From Vibrio amylolyticus (GTDB lineage Bacteria; Pseudomonadota; Gammaproteobacteria; Enterobacterales; Vibrionaceae), in contig NZ_JAJHVV010000014.1 of assembly GCF_023145695.1 (NCBI RefSeq), positions 1-64,000 of the forward strand: a DNA stretch of 64,000 bases, given 5' to 3'. The notes beneath the pieces are model-generated. The model was not told the DNA's origin, made no database searches, and was given only the letters and a program-made list of their open reading frames with translations. Shown piece by piece: positions 1-8,633 of the stretch (within the stretch, counting starts at the first letter, position 1; every line of letters begins with the position of its first letter). Made by a program: the position numbers and the translations under genes.

Positions 1-27
1 ATGGTTCGAATCCGTCCCCCCCCACCA
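1..27 (+). tRNA. 3' end of a tRNA (partial)
   Basis: Only the T arm, the 3' acceptor strand and an encoded CCA are inside the window. The T loop is the classic TTCGAAT, closed by pairs that include one G-U, followed by seven C residues, discriminator A and CCA at 25-27. The 5' acceptor strand must therefore be close to seven G residues. The anticodon lies upstream of the window, so the amino acid cannot be assigned. Confidence 0.85.
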
Positions 28-46
28 TATTCTTAAAAAGAATCGA

Positions 47-75
47 AAGCCAACTCATTGAGTTGGCTTTTTTTG
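47..75 (+). terminator. Rho-independent terminator after the tRNA
   Basis: An 11-bp stem (47-57 with 59-69) is followed directly by a T run. It lies 20 bases past the CCA end and fits termination of a tRNA operon. Confidence 0.85.
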
Positions 76-102
76 TTTCTGGAAAGAAAGAATTCTAGCG
101 AA

Positions 103-130
103 TAAAAAAGGCCTCGATTACTCGAGACCT
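103..130 (-). terminator. Terminator of treBC
   Basis: On the minus strand an 8-bp stem (129-122 with 117-110, one G-T pair) is followed by TTTTTT. It lies about 55 bases beyond the treC stop codon and ends the trehalose operon. Confidence 0.75.
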
Positions 131-183
131 AAACGATTGATTCAAACATTCATCGTATCTAATTGGGGGCATCTAGCTAGATA

Positions 184-1899
184 CTAAGACTCAATCAAAA
201 TAATCTTCGTTTCATAAGGTTTAAGCACTTGGTGGCGAGAAACCGCGCTACTCTCACCCCCTACACCCTTATCTAATAAATAATCACCTAATAGATAGTT
301 ACCTAATAAGTAGCGAGCACCTTCTACGTTTAAATGCTCTGGCAACACACACTCAACCTCATCTGCATAATAGTTATTTAAGCAGATCAACGTCTGTTTA
401 TCTGATTTCCTCTGATAAGCGAAAATCGCGTTGTGCTCGGGGAATAAGTCAACATAGCTACCTGATGTGATGACATCGACCTCTTTACGTAGCTGAATCA
501 GCCTCTGGTAGAAATAGAACACGGAATTCGGATCATCAACGGCCTGATTGGCATTGATGTCTAGGTAATTCTTAGCAACTTCAAGCCACGGTAACCCTTT
601 AGAAAAACCCGCAAACTCAGAGGTGTCCCACTGCATCGGGGTACGAGAGTTATCACGAGATTTTTGTGCGAGGATTTTGATCATCTCATCATGACTTGTA
701 CTTTGATGGTTCACCATGATGTCGTACATATTGGTACTTTCAACATCTTGGTACTGAGATAATTCCGTATAACCAGGATTGGTCATTCCTATCTCTTCAC
801 CTTGGTATATGTACGGTGTCCCTTGCATCATATGGACCGATGCGGCCAACATCTTCGCAGATTCTAGTCGATATTCAGTATCGTTCCCCAATCGGCTAAC
901 AACACGAGGCTGGTCGTGGTTACACCAAAACAGTGCGCCCCATCCTTTACCGTTTAAACCCGTTTGCCAATGATTAAAAATCTGTTTAAGTTGCAGAAAA
1001 TCAAACGGAGCATTAGTCCACTTTTCTCCGTTTTCATAATCCGCTTTTAAATGATGAAAATTGAACACCATCGATAACTCTTTTCCATCATTTGAAGAGT
1101 ACTGCTGGCAATGTTCTAGTGTGGTTGATGACATTTCACCTACGGTAACGCTGCCATACTTCTGAAATACCGCTTCGCTTATCTCTTGTAGGTATTCATG
1201 AACACGGGGACCATCAGTATAAAAACGTCGTCCATCACCTACATCATCACTGGCGTAATCTTGCTGTTTGGAAATAAGGTTTATGACATCGAGCCTGAAA
1301 CCGTCCACACCTTTTTCAGCCCAGAAACTAATGACCTGTTTAACTTCTTCACGAACCTTAGGGTTTTCCCAATTGAGATCCGCTTGTTCTTTAGCAAAGA
1401 GGTGGAGGTAGTATTGACTCGTCTTTTCATCCATTTCCCAAGCACTGCCACCAAACTTTGATTGCCAGTTATTTGGAATATCGCCTTTAACGGGATCTTT
1501 CCAAATGTAGAAATCACGGTAAGGGCTATTTACATCGCCAAGCGCCGATTGAAACCACTGATGGGCCGTTGAAGTGTGGTTGACCACGATATCCATAACA
1601 ATTCGAATCCCACGTTGATGCGCTTGTTTCAATAGCTCATCAAAATCGGCCATGGTGCCAAAGTCTGGGTTAACAGTGTAGTAATCAGCAATATCATAGC
1701 CGTTGTCGATCATTGGAGAATCGTAAATCGGCGTCAACCAAATCGCATCAACACCTAGCAATTTAAGGTAATCTAATTTGGAGATGATTCCTTGAATATC
1801 TCCCGTTCCTTTATTGCCACTATCACAAAAGCTTTTTGGGTAGATTTGATAAATCGTCGCTTTTTTCCACCACTCTTTATCTTGAATAATCGTTGTCAT
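184..1899 (-). CDS. treC: Trehalose-6-phosphate hydrolase (alpha,alpha-phosphotrehalase)
   Basis: This cytoplasmic GH13 enzyme splits trehalose 6-phosphate, delivered by the TreB phosphotransferase permease, into glucose and glucose 6-phosphate. The 571-residue product has the alpha-amylase TIM barrel. Expected catalytic residues are visible: Asp204 in GFRLDVIN (nucleophile), Glu255 in VGEM (acid/base) and Asp329 in NHDQPR (transition-state stabiliser). The N-terminal WWKKATIYQIYPKSF motif is typical of TreC and oligo-1,6-glucosidases. I chose the ATG at 1899; an in-frame GTG four codons upstream (1911) is the alternative, and neither has a strong ribosome binding site. It lies 76 bases downstream of treB in the same direction, as in other treBC operons. 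The pairing with treB is the main reason to prefer TreC over a general alpha-glucosidase. Confidence 0.95.
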   Translation of the reverse strand: MTTIIQDKEWWKKATIYQIYPKSFCDSGNKGTGDIQGIISKLDYLKLLGVDAIWLTPIYDSPMIDNGYDIADYYTVNPDFGTMADFDELLKQAHQRGIRIVMDIVVNHTSTAHQWFQSALGDVNSPYRDFYIWKDPVKGDIPNNWQSKFGGSAWEMDEKTSQYYLHLFAKEQADLNWENPKVREEVKQVISFWAEKGVDGFRLDVINLISKQQDYASDDVGDGRRFYTDGPRVHEYLQEISEAVFQKYGSVTVGEMSSTTLEHCQQYSSNDGKELSMVFNFHHLKADYENGEKWTNAPFDFLQLKQIFNHWQTGLNGKGWGALFWCNHDQPRVVSRLGNDTEYRLESAKMLAASVHMMQGTPYIYQGEEIGMTNPGYTELSQYQDVESTNMYDIMVNHQSTSHDEMIKILAQKSRDNSRTPMQWDTSEFAGFSKGLPWLEVAKNYLDINANQAVDDPNSVFYFYQRLIQLRKEVDVITSGSYVDLFPEHNAIFAYQRKSDKQTLICLNNYYADEVECVLPEHLNVEGARYLLGNYLLGDYLLDKGVGGESSAVSRHQVLKPYETKIILIES

Positions 1900-1975
1900 T
1901 AATAGGCTCACTTACCAAATAAACTAAAAAGTGGAGTGGTAAAAGCACCACTCCAATCTAACGTACTGAATATAA

Positions 1976-3400
1976 TTAAGCGCTGACAGGCTCTAGCTCA
2001 CCTTTTAACTGTGCTCGTTTGTAGAAGAACAGCGTCAGTGCTGCAGGAACAAGAATGGCAACAAGCATTGCGATTGCGTAGATACCCCAGTATTGTGGTT
2101 GAATCGACAAAATACCCGGCAAGCCACCAACACCAATACCATTCGCCATCACACCTGCACTGCCACATATTGCTGCAGCCAGTGCACTGCCCACCATTGC
2201 GCTCAGCATTGGAAATTTGTATTTCAAGTTAATCCCGTACATTGCCGGTTCAGTTACCCCAAGGTATGCAGAGATAGCAGCAGGAACTGAGATATCACGC
2301 TCGCCATGTTTTTTACTGATAATAATGATCCCAACAACCGCAGACGCTTGTGCAATGTTTGACAGTGCAATCAATGGCCAGATTGGCGTGCCACCGAGAT
2401 CTTGCATGAGTTGTAAGTCGACTGCATTGGTTGTGTGGTGAATACCAGTAATAACTAGAGGTGCGTAAAGAAACGCAAACACCATCGACCCGATAATCGC
2501 AAAATCTCCAGTCATGGCTGCTTTTGCGGCAAATGCAACGCCATTACCTAACACTCGGCCAAATGGGCCAATTAACGCATGAGCAAGTACAACAGATAGA
2601 ATGATCGAAACAAACGGAACTACAACAAGGTAAAGGTAAGAAGGAACAATACGTTTTAAATTAGTTTCGATAAAGGCCAATGCAACACCAGCAAGCATGG
2701 CAGGAATAACTTGTGCTTGATAACCCACTTTTTCAATAACGAACAACCCGAAGTCCCAGACTTCTGGCACCTCCTTACCAATAAGATAAGCATTCATTAG
2801 CTGAGGAGACACTAACGTGACACCCAATGTGATACCTAAAATAGGCGTACCACCGAGTTTTTTCACTGTTGCCCAACAAACACCAACCGGTAAGAAGAAG
2901 AAGATCGCTTCACCAATCAACCATAAAAACGAGTGCACTGTCGCCCAAAATTGGCTGATTTCCGTGAGAGACTGACCATCAAACATCTTGATGTCACCAA
3001 TCACATTACGGAAACCCAGAATAAGACCACCAGTAATAATGGCAGGAAGCAATGGGACAAAAATTTCGGCTAGGTGAGAAATACCGCGCTCTAGAATGTT
3101 CATATTCTGACGAGCCGCCAACTTTGAATCGTCTTTTGAAGACTCTGATTTACCAGACAGTTCGATTAGGATGGCGTACACTTCATCAACTTCAGTTCCA
3201 ATGACCACTTGGAATTGCCCTGCATTCGTAAAGCACCCCTTAACGACACTGAGTTCCTCAAGTGCTTTCTCATCCGCTTTATCTGTATCATTCAATACAA
3301 ATCGGAGTCTCGTTAAGCAGTGACTAACACTCGCTATATTATCGCTACCGCCGACCAGTTGTATAAGACGCGCAACGTCTTGTCTCGCTATCTTGCCCAT
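1976..3400 (-). CDS. treB: PTS trehalose-specific EIIBC component
   Basis: Membrane permease that imports trehalose and phosphorylates it to trehalose 6-phosphate, using phosphate relayed through HPr and a separate EIIA-Glc. An N-terminal EIIB domain (about residues 1-80) has the phospho-accepting Cys28 in SVSHCLTRLRF. It is followed by a hydrophobic EIIC domain of about ten membrane segments (roughly residues 105-465). No EIIA domain is present, as usual for TreB. The ATG at 3400 aligns with the E. coli TreB N-terminus; a GTG at 3412 would add four residues. First gene of the treBC operon, with the repressor gene treR just upstream in the same direction and two TreR operators in between. Confidence 0.96.
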   Translation of the reverse strand: MGKIARQDVARLIQLVGGSDNIASVSHCLTRLRFVLNDTDKADEKALEELSVVKGCFTNAGQFQVVIGTEVDEVYAILIELSGKSESSKDDSKLAARQNMNILERGISHLAEIFVPLLPAIITGGLILGFRNVIGDIKMFDGQSLTEISQFWATVHSFLWLIGEAIFFFLPVGVCWATVKKLGGTPILGITLGVTLVSPQLMNAYLIGKEVPEVWDFGLFVIEKVGYQAQVIPAMLAGVALAFIETNLKRIVPSYLYLVVVPFVSIILSVVLAHALIGPFGRVLGNGVAFAAKAAMTGDFAIIGSMVFAFLYAPLVITGIHHTTNAVDLQLMQDLGGTPIWPLIALSNIAQASAVVGIIIISKKHGERDISVPAAISAYLGVTEPAMYGINLKYKFPMLSAMVGSALAAAICGSAGVMANGIGVGGLPGILSIQPQYWGIYAIAMLVAILVPAALTLFFYKRAQLKGELEPVSA

Positions 3401-3457
3401 ATCCTTGTCCACCCTATTGGAGTCTTACTTGATTCTAATTTTGTTACCACCACAAAA

Positions 3458-3471
3458 TGGGAACATTCCCA
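3458..3471 (-). promoter_or_regulatory. TreR operator, downstream copy
   Basis: The 14-bp sequence TGGGAACATTCCCA is nearly a perfect palindrome and matches the E. coli TreR operator core GGGAACGTTCCC as I know it. It lies about 10 bases downstream of the predicted -10 box of treB, where bound repressor would block transcription. Confidence 0.8.
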
Positions 3472-3480
3472 TAACTTAAG

Positions 3481-3510
3481 ATTATAATGACAGATGCAAA
3501 CAAAAACCAA
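3481..3510 (-). promoter_or_regulatory. Sigma-70 promoter of treBC
   Basis: On the minus strand, -35 TTGGTT (3510-3505) and a consensus -10 TATAAT (3486-3481) are separated by 18 bases. The promoter sits exactly between the two TreR operators. Confidence 0.65.
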
Positions 3511-3512
3511 AA

Positions 3513-3526
3513 TGGGAACAGTCCCA
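3513..3526 (-). promoter_or_regulatory. TreR operator, upstream copy
   Basis: The sequence TGGGAACAGTCCCA repeats the downstream operator with one change in the centre, 55 bases away start to start. It abuts the -35 box. Two operators bracketing one promoter suggest cooperative binding or looping by TreR (inference). Confidence 0.78.
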
Positions 3527-3577
3527 TTAATTGAGTGTGATCACAGTATAATTTTAATTCAACTAGAAATTAATGAG

Positions 3578-4525
3578 TTAAGAAATGATCGGATTCTGAG
3601 TGAGGTGAACCAGATCCTGGTTACCATTTACATGAGAGATCAACAAGTTAGCTGCTTGTTGCCCAGCCAAAGTGTAGCCAGGATCAATACTATGTACTTT
3701 GGGGAAAAGAAACGAAAGTAGCTCATTACCACCAACACCCGTTACCATGACATCTTCACGCCCTAGTTCTTGAAGTCGCTTTATTACCCCAAGAGCAAGA
3801 GTGTCACTGGCACACACAATGGCCTGCGTCGAGTCAACGAGTACTTTATCCACCAGTTGATAAGCGCTTTCATGATGCAATTGACCCGTTTGATAAACAG
3901 GGGTGATCTGATGAGACTGACACCACGTCAGGTAAGAATCTAAACGCAGTTTCCCAGTTGTTTTATCACTAGGATCAACGCCAATAAACGAAATCTCATT
4001 TAAGTTAAGATCCGTTAAATACTGCAGAGCATGATAAATGACACCGGAATTATCGTAATTGATCGATGACGTGACCTCGGTATCCATAGCGATAACAACC
4101 GATCGTCCTTGCCAGTGTTCTAACTGTTCTGTATCTAAATCGGTAAAGCCAAAAACAATCACGCCATCAACGTTACGCTTTTTTAATACATCCAAATGCT
4201 CATTGGTTTTTTCTCTGTCAAACTGACTCTCCATGATCACAGCGTCGTAGCCTGCTTCATAAAGTGTACTTAACATACTTCCCACCGCTTTATTCTCAGA
4301 CGGAGAATCAAGGCGAGAAATAATCACTCCCACCACCTTCTGACTTCCACCACGCATAGACTGAGCAGACTTAGAGGGAATGTAGCCAGACTCTTGAATG
4401 ATCTTCTCTACTTTTTCTCGTGTCGCAGGTTTCACTTTCGGATCATTCGTCAATACTCGTGAAACGGTTGATTTCCCAACCCCAGAAAGCTTTGCTATGT
4501 CATGAATTGTGAGTTTTTTGGTCAT
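3578..4525 (-). CDS. treR: Trehalose operon repressor, LacI family
   Basis: DNA-binding repressor of treBC; in E. coli it responds to trehalose 6-phosphate. The 315-residue product has the same length as E. coli TreR. The N-terminal LacI helix-turn-helix reads LTIHDIAKLSGVGKSTVSRVL, followed by a periplasmic-binding-protein-like sensor domain from about residue 60. I took the ATG at 4525 because the helix-turn-helix begins there; the longer frame to 4588 adds 21 residues unlike the family. It is transcribed toward treBC, 177 bases away, and that gap holds two matching operators. The stop codon falls close to the upstream operator, so read-through into treBC is possible. Confidence 0.95.
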   Translation of the reverse strand: MTKKLTIHDIAKLSGVGKSTVSRVLTNDPKVKPATREKVEKIIQESGYIPSKSAQSMRGGSQKVVGVIISRLDSPSENKAVGSMLSTLYEAGYDAVIMESQFDREKTNEHLDVLKKRNVDGVIVFGFTDLDTEQLEHWQGRSVVIAMDTEVTSSINYDNSGVIYHALQYLTDLNLNEISFIGVDPSDKTTGKLRLDSYLTWCQSHQITPVYQTGQLHHESAYQLVDKVLVDSTQAIVCASDTLALGVIKRLQELGREDVMVTGVGGNELLSFLFPKVHSIDPGYTLAGQQAANLLISHVNGNQDLVHLTQNPIIS

Positions 4526-4662
4526 ACTATTTGAAAGAAGTCGGCAAAGGGAAAGTACACCGGTGAACCTATAACTCATCGGCAACAAGAAATGGATGTG
4601 TCACCTATTGGGCTTTATTCTCCTGTTGTGGAGATAAGCTCAATAGACTGATGGTAGATAAC

Positions 4663-5007
4663 TTATTGTGTTTTACAGTTTTTGTAAACTTGCTGATTAT
4701 ATTCTAAACGAGCTTCATCGCCTTTTGTGCGTAACGTAACAGGGTTTGTTACCTCCGCAGTGCCATCATTAAGAATATAGCGAGTACCCGAACCTGAGCG
4801 GATTTGAATTAACGCGTACTCCATCTCTTCAACACGCAACACCGCAATTTCACTGTCTGGGATATAGGCGACATCAAAACTCATATCAGACTGACAACGA
4901 TAAGTGTGATAAAGACTCTCATCAATCTTCATCTCATTAACTGAAGATTGCGAGCAACCCATTAAGCTTAGCCCTAAGGCCAAAAGAAAAAACATTCGTA
5001 ACCGCAT
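4663..5007 (-). CDS. MliC-family lipoprotein (putative lysozyme inhibitor)
   Basis: A 114-residue lipoprotein with signal sequence and lipobox LMGC. The mature part contains a conserved Cys near YRCQSDMSF, the core motif RSGSGTRY, then TKGDEARLE and a late Cys. This matches the MliC family, whose members inhibit C-type lysozyme in the periplasm or at the outer membrane. The two Cys residues probably form the family's disulfide. The start is the ATG at 5007, preceded by a strong GGAGGG site; a TTG four codons upstream is less likely. It stands alone between treR and gmhB. The role as a lysozyme inhibitor is inferred from the motif. Confidence 0.8.
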   Translation of the reverse strand: MRLRMFFLLALGLSLMGCSQSSVNEMKIDESLYHTYRCQSDMSFDVAYIPDSEIAVLRVEEMEYALIQIRSGSGTRYILNDGTAEVTNPVTLRTKGDEARLEYNQQVYKNCKTQ

Positions 5008-5066
5008 TGTTCCCTCCAAACTTTATCTTATCTTGCCTCTCTATCTGCTCTAGTTCGAAGCAACAA

Positions 5067-5090
5067 ATAAAAAAGGCCGCTAGGCGACCT
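5067..5090 (-). terminator. Terminator of gmhB
   Basis: The minus strand has a 7-bp stem (5090-5084 with 5080-5074) followed by TTTTTT, immediately after the gmhB stop codon. Confidence 0.75.
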
Positions 5091-5091
5091 C

Positions 5092-5643
5092 TTACTTCGA
5101 TAGATAAGCGGGGACATCTCTGATGCTATCGAGCACGGTGGTCGCTAAGGCTTCACCTTTGTCCGTAACAGGCTTGCCCGTACGAACCAAAATCTTAGTG
5201 CCAACACCAGCTGCTTCTGCCGCCATCATATCTTCGGCTTTGTCACCGACCATGATGGATTTCGCCATATCAATCTTGAGGAAGTCTCTTGCTGATATAA
5301 ACATGCCTGGTTTTGGCTTTCGGCACTCACACTCTTCTTTGTATTTACCCACGCCATGTTCAGCATGATGGGGGCAATAATAGAAGCCATCAAATTCAAC
5401 ACCATGGTCAACAAAGTTCCAATCCATCCACTGAGTGAGTGAAAGGAATCGCTCTTCATCAAACATGCCTCGTGCAATACCTGACTGGTTAGTGACTAAT
5501 ACAAGCATATACCCCATATCTTGAAGTTGCTTAGTTGCCTCAAAAACCCCTTCAACAAACTCAAAGGAGTGTTCGTCGTGAACATAACCATGATCCACGT
5601 TAATCACGCCGTCTCGGTCTAAAAACACTGCTAGTTTAGCCAA
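5092..5643 (-). CDS. gmhB: D-glycero-beta-D-manno-heptose-1,7-bisphosphate 7-phosphatase
   Basis: Cytoplasmic HAD phosphatase in ADP-heptose synthesis for the lipopolysaccharide inner core. The 183-residue product has the HAD nucleophile motif FLDRDGVIN near the N-terminus, VTNQSGIARG (motif II), and the GmhB zinc loop CPHHAEHG...ECECRKP. A late GDKAEDMMAA supplies the acidic motif III. The only start that keeps the full HAD motif is a TTG at 5643, with GTGAGAA a few bases upstream. It is transcribed alone, divergent from metN. A TTG start is a reason to expect low translation. Confidence 0.94.
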   Translation of the reverse strand: MAKLAVFLDRDGVINVDHGYVHDEHSFEFVEGVFEATKQLQDMGYMLVLVTNQSGIARGMFDEERFLSLTQWMDWNFVDHGVEFDGFYYCPHHAEHGVGKYKEECECRKPKPGMFISARDFLKIDMAKSIMVGDKAEDMMAAEAAGVGTKILVRTGKPVTDKGEALATTVLDSIRDVPAYLSK

Positions 5644-5734
5644 AATTCATTCTCACTTACTCTATATTGCCTAGAATTATCGCACGCTTTATTTCTTTCA
5701 TCACTATCTAATTACTTTTGATACTAGCACAAAT

Positions 5735-5758
5735 GAACGTTTAGACGTCTAGACGTAA
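5735..5758 (+). promoter_or_regulatory. MetJ operator (three tandem met boxes)
   Basis: Three adjacent 8-base met boxes can be read against the consensus AGACGTCT: GAACGTTT (5735-5742, 5 of 8), AGACGTCT (5743-5750, 8 of 8) and AGACGTAA (5751-5758, 6 of 8). MetJ binds such arrays cooperatively with S-adenosylmethionine. The array sits just upstream of the metN -35 box. Confidence 0.88.
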
Positions 5759-5767
5759 AAATATCTA

Positions 5768-5796
5768 TTGACTTGATTCTGTGAAAGCCATAGCAT
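5768..5796 (+). promoter_or_regulatory. Sigma-70 promoter of metNIQ
   Basis: The -35 TTGACT (5768-5773) and -10 TAGCAT (5791-5796) are 17 bases apart, ten bases downstream of the met boxes. This gives a leader of about 55 bases before metN. Confidence 0.6.
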
Positions 5797-5856
5797 CCTC
5801 TGCTAAATGAGATACAGTTCAAAATATTATTCTGTTGTCCCTGCACAGGAAAGAAA

Positions 5857-6891
5857 ATGATTGAGATAAATCAAGTAAATAAAGTTTTTTACCAAGGTAC
5901 AAAAGAAATTGTCGCGGTAAAAGACATCAACCTTCACATCGAGCAAGGCACTATCTTTGGTGTCATTGGCTCATCAGGTGCAGGGAAAAGCACCCTGATC
6001 CGTTGTGTGAATATGCTATCAGCGCCAACGACAGGTTCTATTATCGTCGACGGCGTGGACTTAACTAAGTTAAGTAAGTCAGAGCTAAGCGAAGCTCGTC
6101 GTAACATCGGCATGATCTTCCAGCACTTTAATCTGCTTTCATCTCGTACGGTATTTGACAATATCGCGTTGCCACTAGAATTGGCCGGAAAAAGCAAACA
6201 ACACATTGAAGAAAAGATTAGCGAGCTGCTAAAGCTTGTTGGTTTAGCGGATAAACGTGATACCTACCCAGCGAACTTAAGTGGTGGTCAAAAGCAACGT
6301 GTTGCTATCGCACGAGCATTGGCGTCCGATCCAAAGGTATTACTATGTGATGAAGCAACCAGTGCGCTTGATCCAGCAACGACGCAGTCAATCTTAGAGC
6401 TGCTACGTGAAATCAACAACAAACTAAAAATCACGATTCTACTGATCACACATGAAATGGATGTGGTGAAAGGTATCTGTCACGAAGTGGCGATTATCGG
6501 TGATGGTGAACTGGTTGAGAAAGGCACTGTTGGTGAGATATTTGCTCACCCTAAAACAGAGCTTGCACACGAGTTTATCCGTTCAACCTTAGATTTGACG
6601 ATTCCAGAAGATTATCAAGTTCGCCTACAAGAAACGCGTGTTGAAGGTAGTTACCCATTAGTTCGCTTAGAGTTTACGGGCGAAACGGTTGATGCGCCTT
6701 TGATGTCTCAAATCTCTCGTAAATTCAATATCGACGTAAGCATTCTAAGTTCGGACCTCGATTACGCGGGCGGTGTTAAGTTCGGCATGATGGTCGCTGA
6801 GCTATTTGGTAACGAACAAGACGACAACGCAGCCATTGAGTTCCTGCGTGAGCATAAAGTAAAAGTAGAGGTACTTGGTTATGTCCTTTAA
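5857..6891 (+). CDS. metN: Methionine ABC transporter, ATP-binding protein
   Basis: ATPase of the MetNIQ importer for D- and L-methionine, working as a dimer on the inner face of the membrane. The 344-residue product shows Walker A GSSGAGKST (38-46), the signature LSGGQKQRVAIARAL near residue 140, Walker B with LLCDEATSALD, and a C-terminal NIL domain (about 265-344) that senses methionine and inhibits transport. AGGA six bases before the ATG is the ribosome binding site. Its stop codon overlaps metI by 11 bases, so the two are translationally coupled. The met boxes upstream indicate repression by MetJ. Confidence 0.97.
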   Translation: MIEINQVNKVFYQGTKEIVAVKDINLHIEQGTIFGVIGSSGAGKSTLIRCVNMLSAPTTGSIIVDGVDLTKLSKSELSEARRNIGMIFQHFNLLSSRTVFDNIALPLELAGKSKQHIEEKISELLKLVGLADKRDTYPANLSGGQKQRVAIARALASDPKVLLCDEATSALDPATTQSILELLREINNKLKITILLITHEMDVVKGICHEVAIIGDGELVEKGTVGEIFAHPKTELAHEFIRSTLDLTIPEDYQVRLQETRVEGSYPLVRLEFTGETVDAPLMSQISRKFNIDVSILSSDLDYAGGVKFGMMVAELFGNEQDDNAAIEFLREHKVKVEVLGYVL

Positions 6892-7558
6892 TAACGTAAT
6901 GGAATGGCTTAGCCTAAATGGAAACCTACTGCTAGGTGCAACATGGGAAACCATCTACATGGTCGGTGTTGCAGGTATCGTTGGTTTCGGCATTGGTATC
7001 CCTCTAGGGGTTATTCTGCACACCACGAAAAAAGGCGGTTTACTTGAGAACACGAAACTCAACGCTGTCTTAGGTGCGATCGTTAATATCGGCCGTTCAG
7101 TGCCCTTCTTGGTGCTTATGGTTGCGATTATTCCGGTCACTAAGCTACTCGTAGGCACATTTATTGGTACAACGGCTGCGATTGTTCCACTGACAATCGG
7201 CGCGATTCCTTTTGTGGCACGCTTAATTGAAGGTGCTCTTTTAGAGGTACCAACAGGGCTTGTTGAAGCAGCGCAGTCTATGGGTGCAACACCAACACAA
7301 ATTATTACCAAAGTTCTATTACCGGAAGCACTGCCTACCATTATTAACTCAGTCACTATTACCTTAGTAACACTTGTGAGTTATTCAGCAATGGCAGGAA
7401 CGGTTGGCGGCGGCGGTCTCGGTGATGTTGCTATTCGATACGGCTTCCACCGTTATGATGTTGTCATCATGGGTGTTACGGTCGTTATGCTAATTGTACT
7501 GGTACAAATTATTCAATCTATTGGCGATGCAATTGTACGCCGAGTTGATCATCGATAA
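6881..7558 (+). CDS. metI: Methionine ABC transporter, permease
   Basis: Inner-membrane permease of MetNIQ. The 225-residue product has five hydrophobic segments and the EAA-type loop that docks on MetN (ALLEVPTGLVEAAQSMGATP, about residues 121-140). I use the ATG at 6881, inside the end of metN; a TTG two codons earlier is less likely. It is followed by a 117-base gap and then metQ, with no terminator that I can see, so all three genes are probably one operon. Confidence 0.97.
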   Translation: MSFNNVMEWLSLNGNLLLGATWETIYMVGVAGIVGFGIGIPLGVILHTTKKGGLLENTKLNAVLGAIVNIGRSVPFLVLMVAIIPVTKLLVGTFIGTTAAIVPLTIGAIPFVARLIEGALLEVPTGLVEAAQSMGATPTQIITKVLLPEALPTIINSVTITLVTLVSYSAMAGTVGGGGLGDVAIRYGFHRYDVVIMGVTVVMLIVLVQIIQSIGDAIVRRVDHR

Positions 7559-7675
7559 CGCTAATCATTGATACAGTTAGTTATTGATAAAAAGTGTCAC
7601 AGATAAAAATTTAAAAGAGCTCGCGAGTAAAAGCAGCGAATTACACAATATTCATTTTTTAATAAGGAGATAATC

Positions 7676-8485
7676 ATGAAATTTAGCCTTAAAGGTTTAC
7701 TAACCATCGCAGCAGCAGCGTCTGCACTTGTTCTTGCAGGTTGTGGCGATAAAGCAGAAGACAGCAGCAAAATTAAAGTTGGTGTTATGGCTGGCGCAGA
7801 AGCTCAAGTAGCAGAAGTAGCAGCTAAAATTGCTAAAGAGCAATACGGTCTTGATGTTGAGCTAGTTACTTTCACTGATTACGTAACTCCTAACGCAGCG
7901 CTGGATGATGGTTCTATCGATCTTAACGCTTTCCAACATAAGCCATACCTTGATCAGCAAGTGATTGATCGTAACTACAAGATCACAATCGCGGGTAACA
8001 CTTTCGTATACCCAATCGCGGGCTACTCAAAAGAAGTAGAGTCGGTTGATCAAATCGAAGATGGTGCACGTATTGCGGTTCCAAACGATCCAACAAACCT
8101 AGGTCGTTCATTACTTCTTCTAGAGCAACAAGGTCTAATTACTCTACGTGAAGGCGCTGGTCTACTGGCTACCGTTCGCGATATCGTAACGAACCCTAAA
8201 AACATCACTATTGTTGAACTAGACGCAGCACAGCTTCCTCGTTCACTGGATGACGTAGCGCTTTCTATCATCAACACAACGTACGCAAGCTCTATCAACC
8301 TAACACCACAAAACGATGGTATCTTCGTTGAAGACAAAGAGTCTCCATACGTAAACCTAATCGTTTCACGTGAAGATAACCTAGATGCAGAAAACGTTCA
8401 GAACTTCGTTAAAGCATACCAAACTGAAGAAGTGTACCAAGCCGCTTCAGAAATCTTCAAAGGTGGCGTAGTTAAAGGTTGGTAA
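7676..8485 (+). CDS. metQ: Methionine ABC transporter, substrate-binding lipoprotein
   Basis: Lipid-anchored periplasmic methionine-binding protein that feeds MetI. The 269-residue product has a signal sequence with lipobox LAGC and lipidation at Cys23, then the NLPA-type two-lobed binding domain (motifs FTDYVTPNAALDDGSIDLNA and FQHKPYLD). AAGGAG lies just before the ATG. It is the last gene of metNIQ and is followed by a strong terminator. The 117-base spacing from metI is larger than metN-metI and may allow higher expression of the binding protein (inference). Confidence 0.96.
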   Translation: MKFSLKGLLTIAAAASALVLAGCGDKAEDSSKIKVGVMAGAEAQVAEVAAKIAKEQYGLDVELVTFTDYVTPNAALDDGSIDLNAFQHKPYLDQQVIDRNYKITIAGNTFVYPIAGYSKEVESVDQIEDGARIAVPNDPTNLGRSLLLLEQQGLITLREGAGLLATVRDIVTNPKNITIVELDAAQLPRSLDDVALSIINTTYASSINLTPQNDGIFVEDKESPYVNLIVSREDNLDAENVQNFVKAYQTEEVYQAASEIFKGGVVKGW

Positions 8486-8535
8486 TCACTTTTGCTTTCA
8501 AAAGTAAAACGCCTTTAATCTAAGTAATACAATCA

Positions 8536-8586
8536 AAAAAGCCGATACTTTCCACTCATTGCAGTGAGAATGTATCGGCTTTTTGT
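8536..8586 (+). terminator. Terminator of metNIQ
   Basis: A long hairpin has matching arms AAAAAGCCGATA and TATCGGCTTTTT. The A run on one side and T run on the other allow it to work in both directions. The minus-strand gene that follows ends 48 bases away. Confidence 0.85.
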
Positions 8587-8633
8587 TATCTACAATATGA
8601 ACGACAGAGAAGTTCTACCGCTCTTGTAAACGA

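Noticed and set aside
3536..3545. Palindrome TGTGATCACA upstream of treBC as a CRP site
   Set aside because: The two half-sites have no six-base spacer between them, so it does not fit the CRP consensus. Shifting the register gives a poor match.
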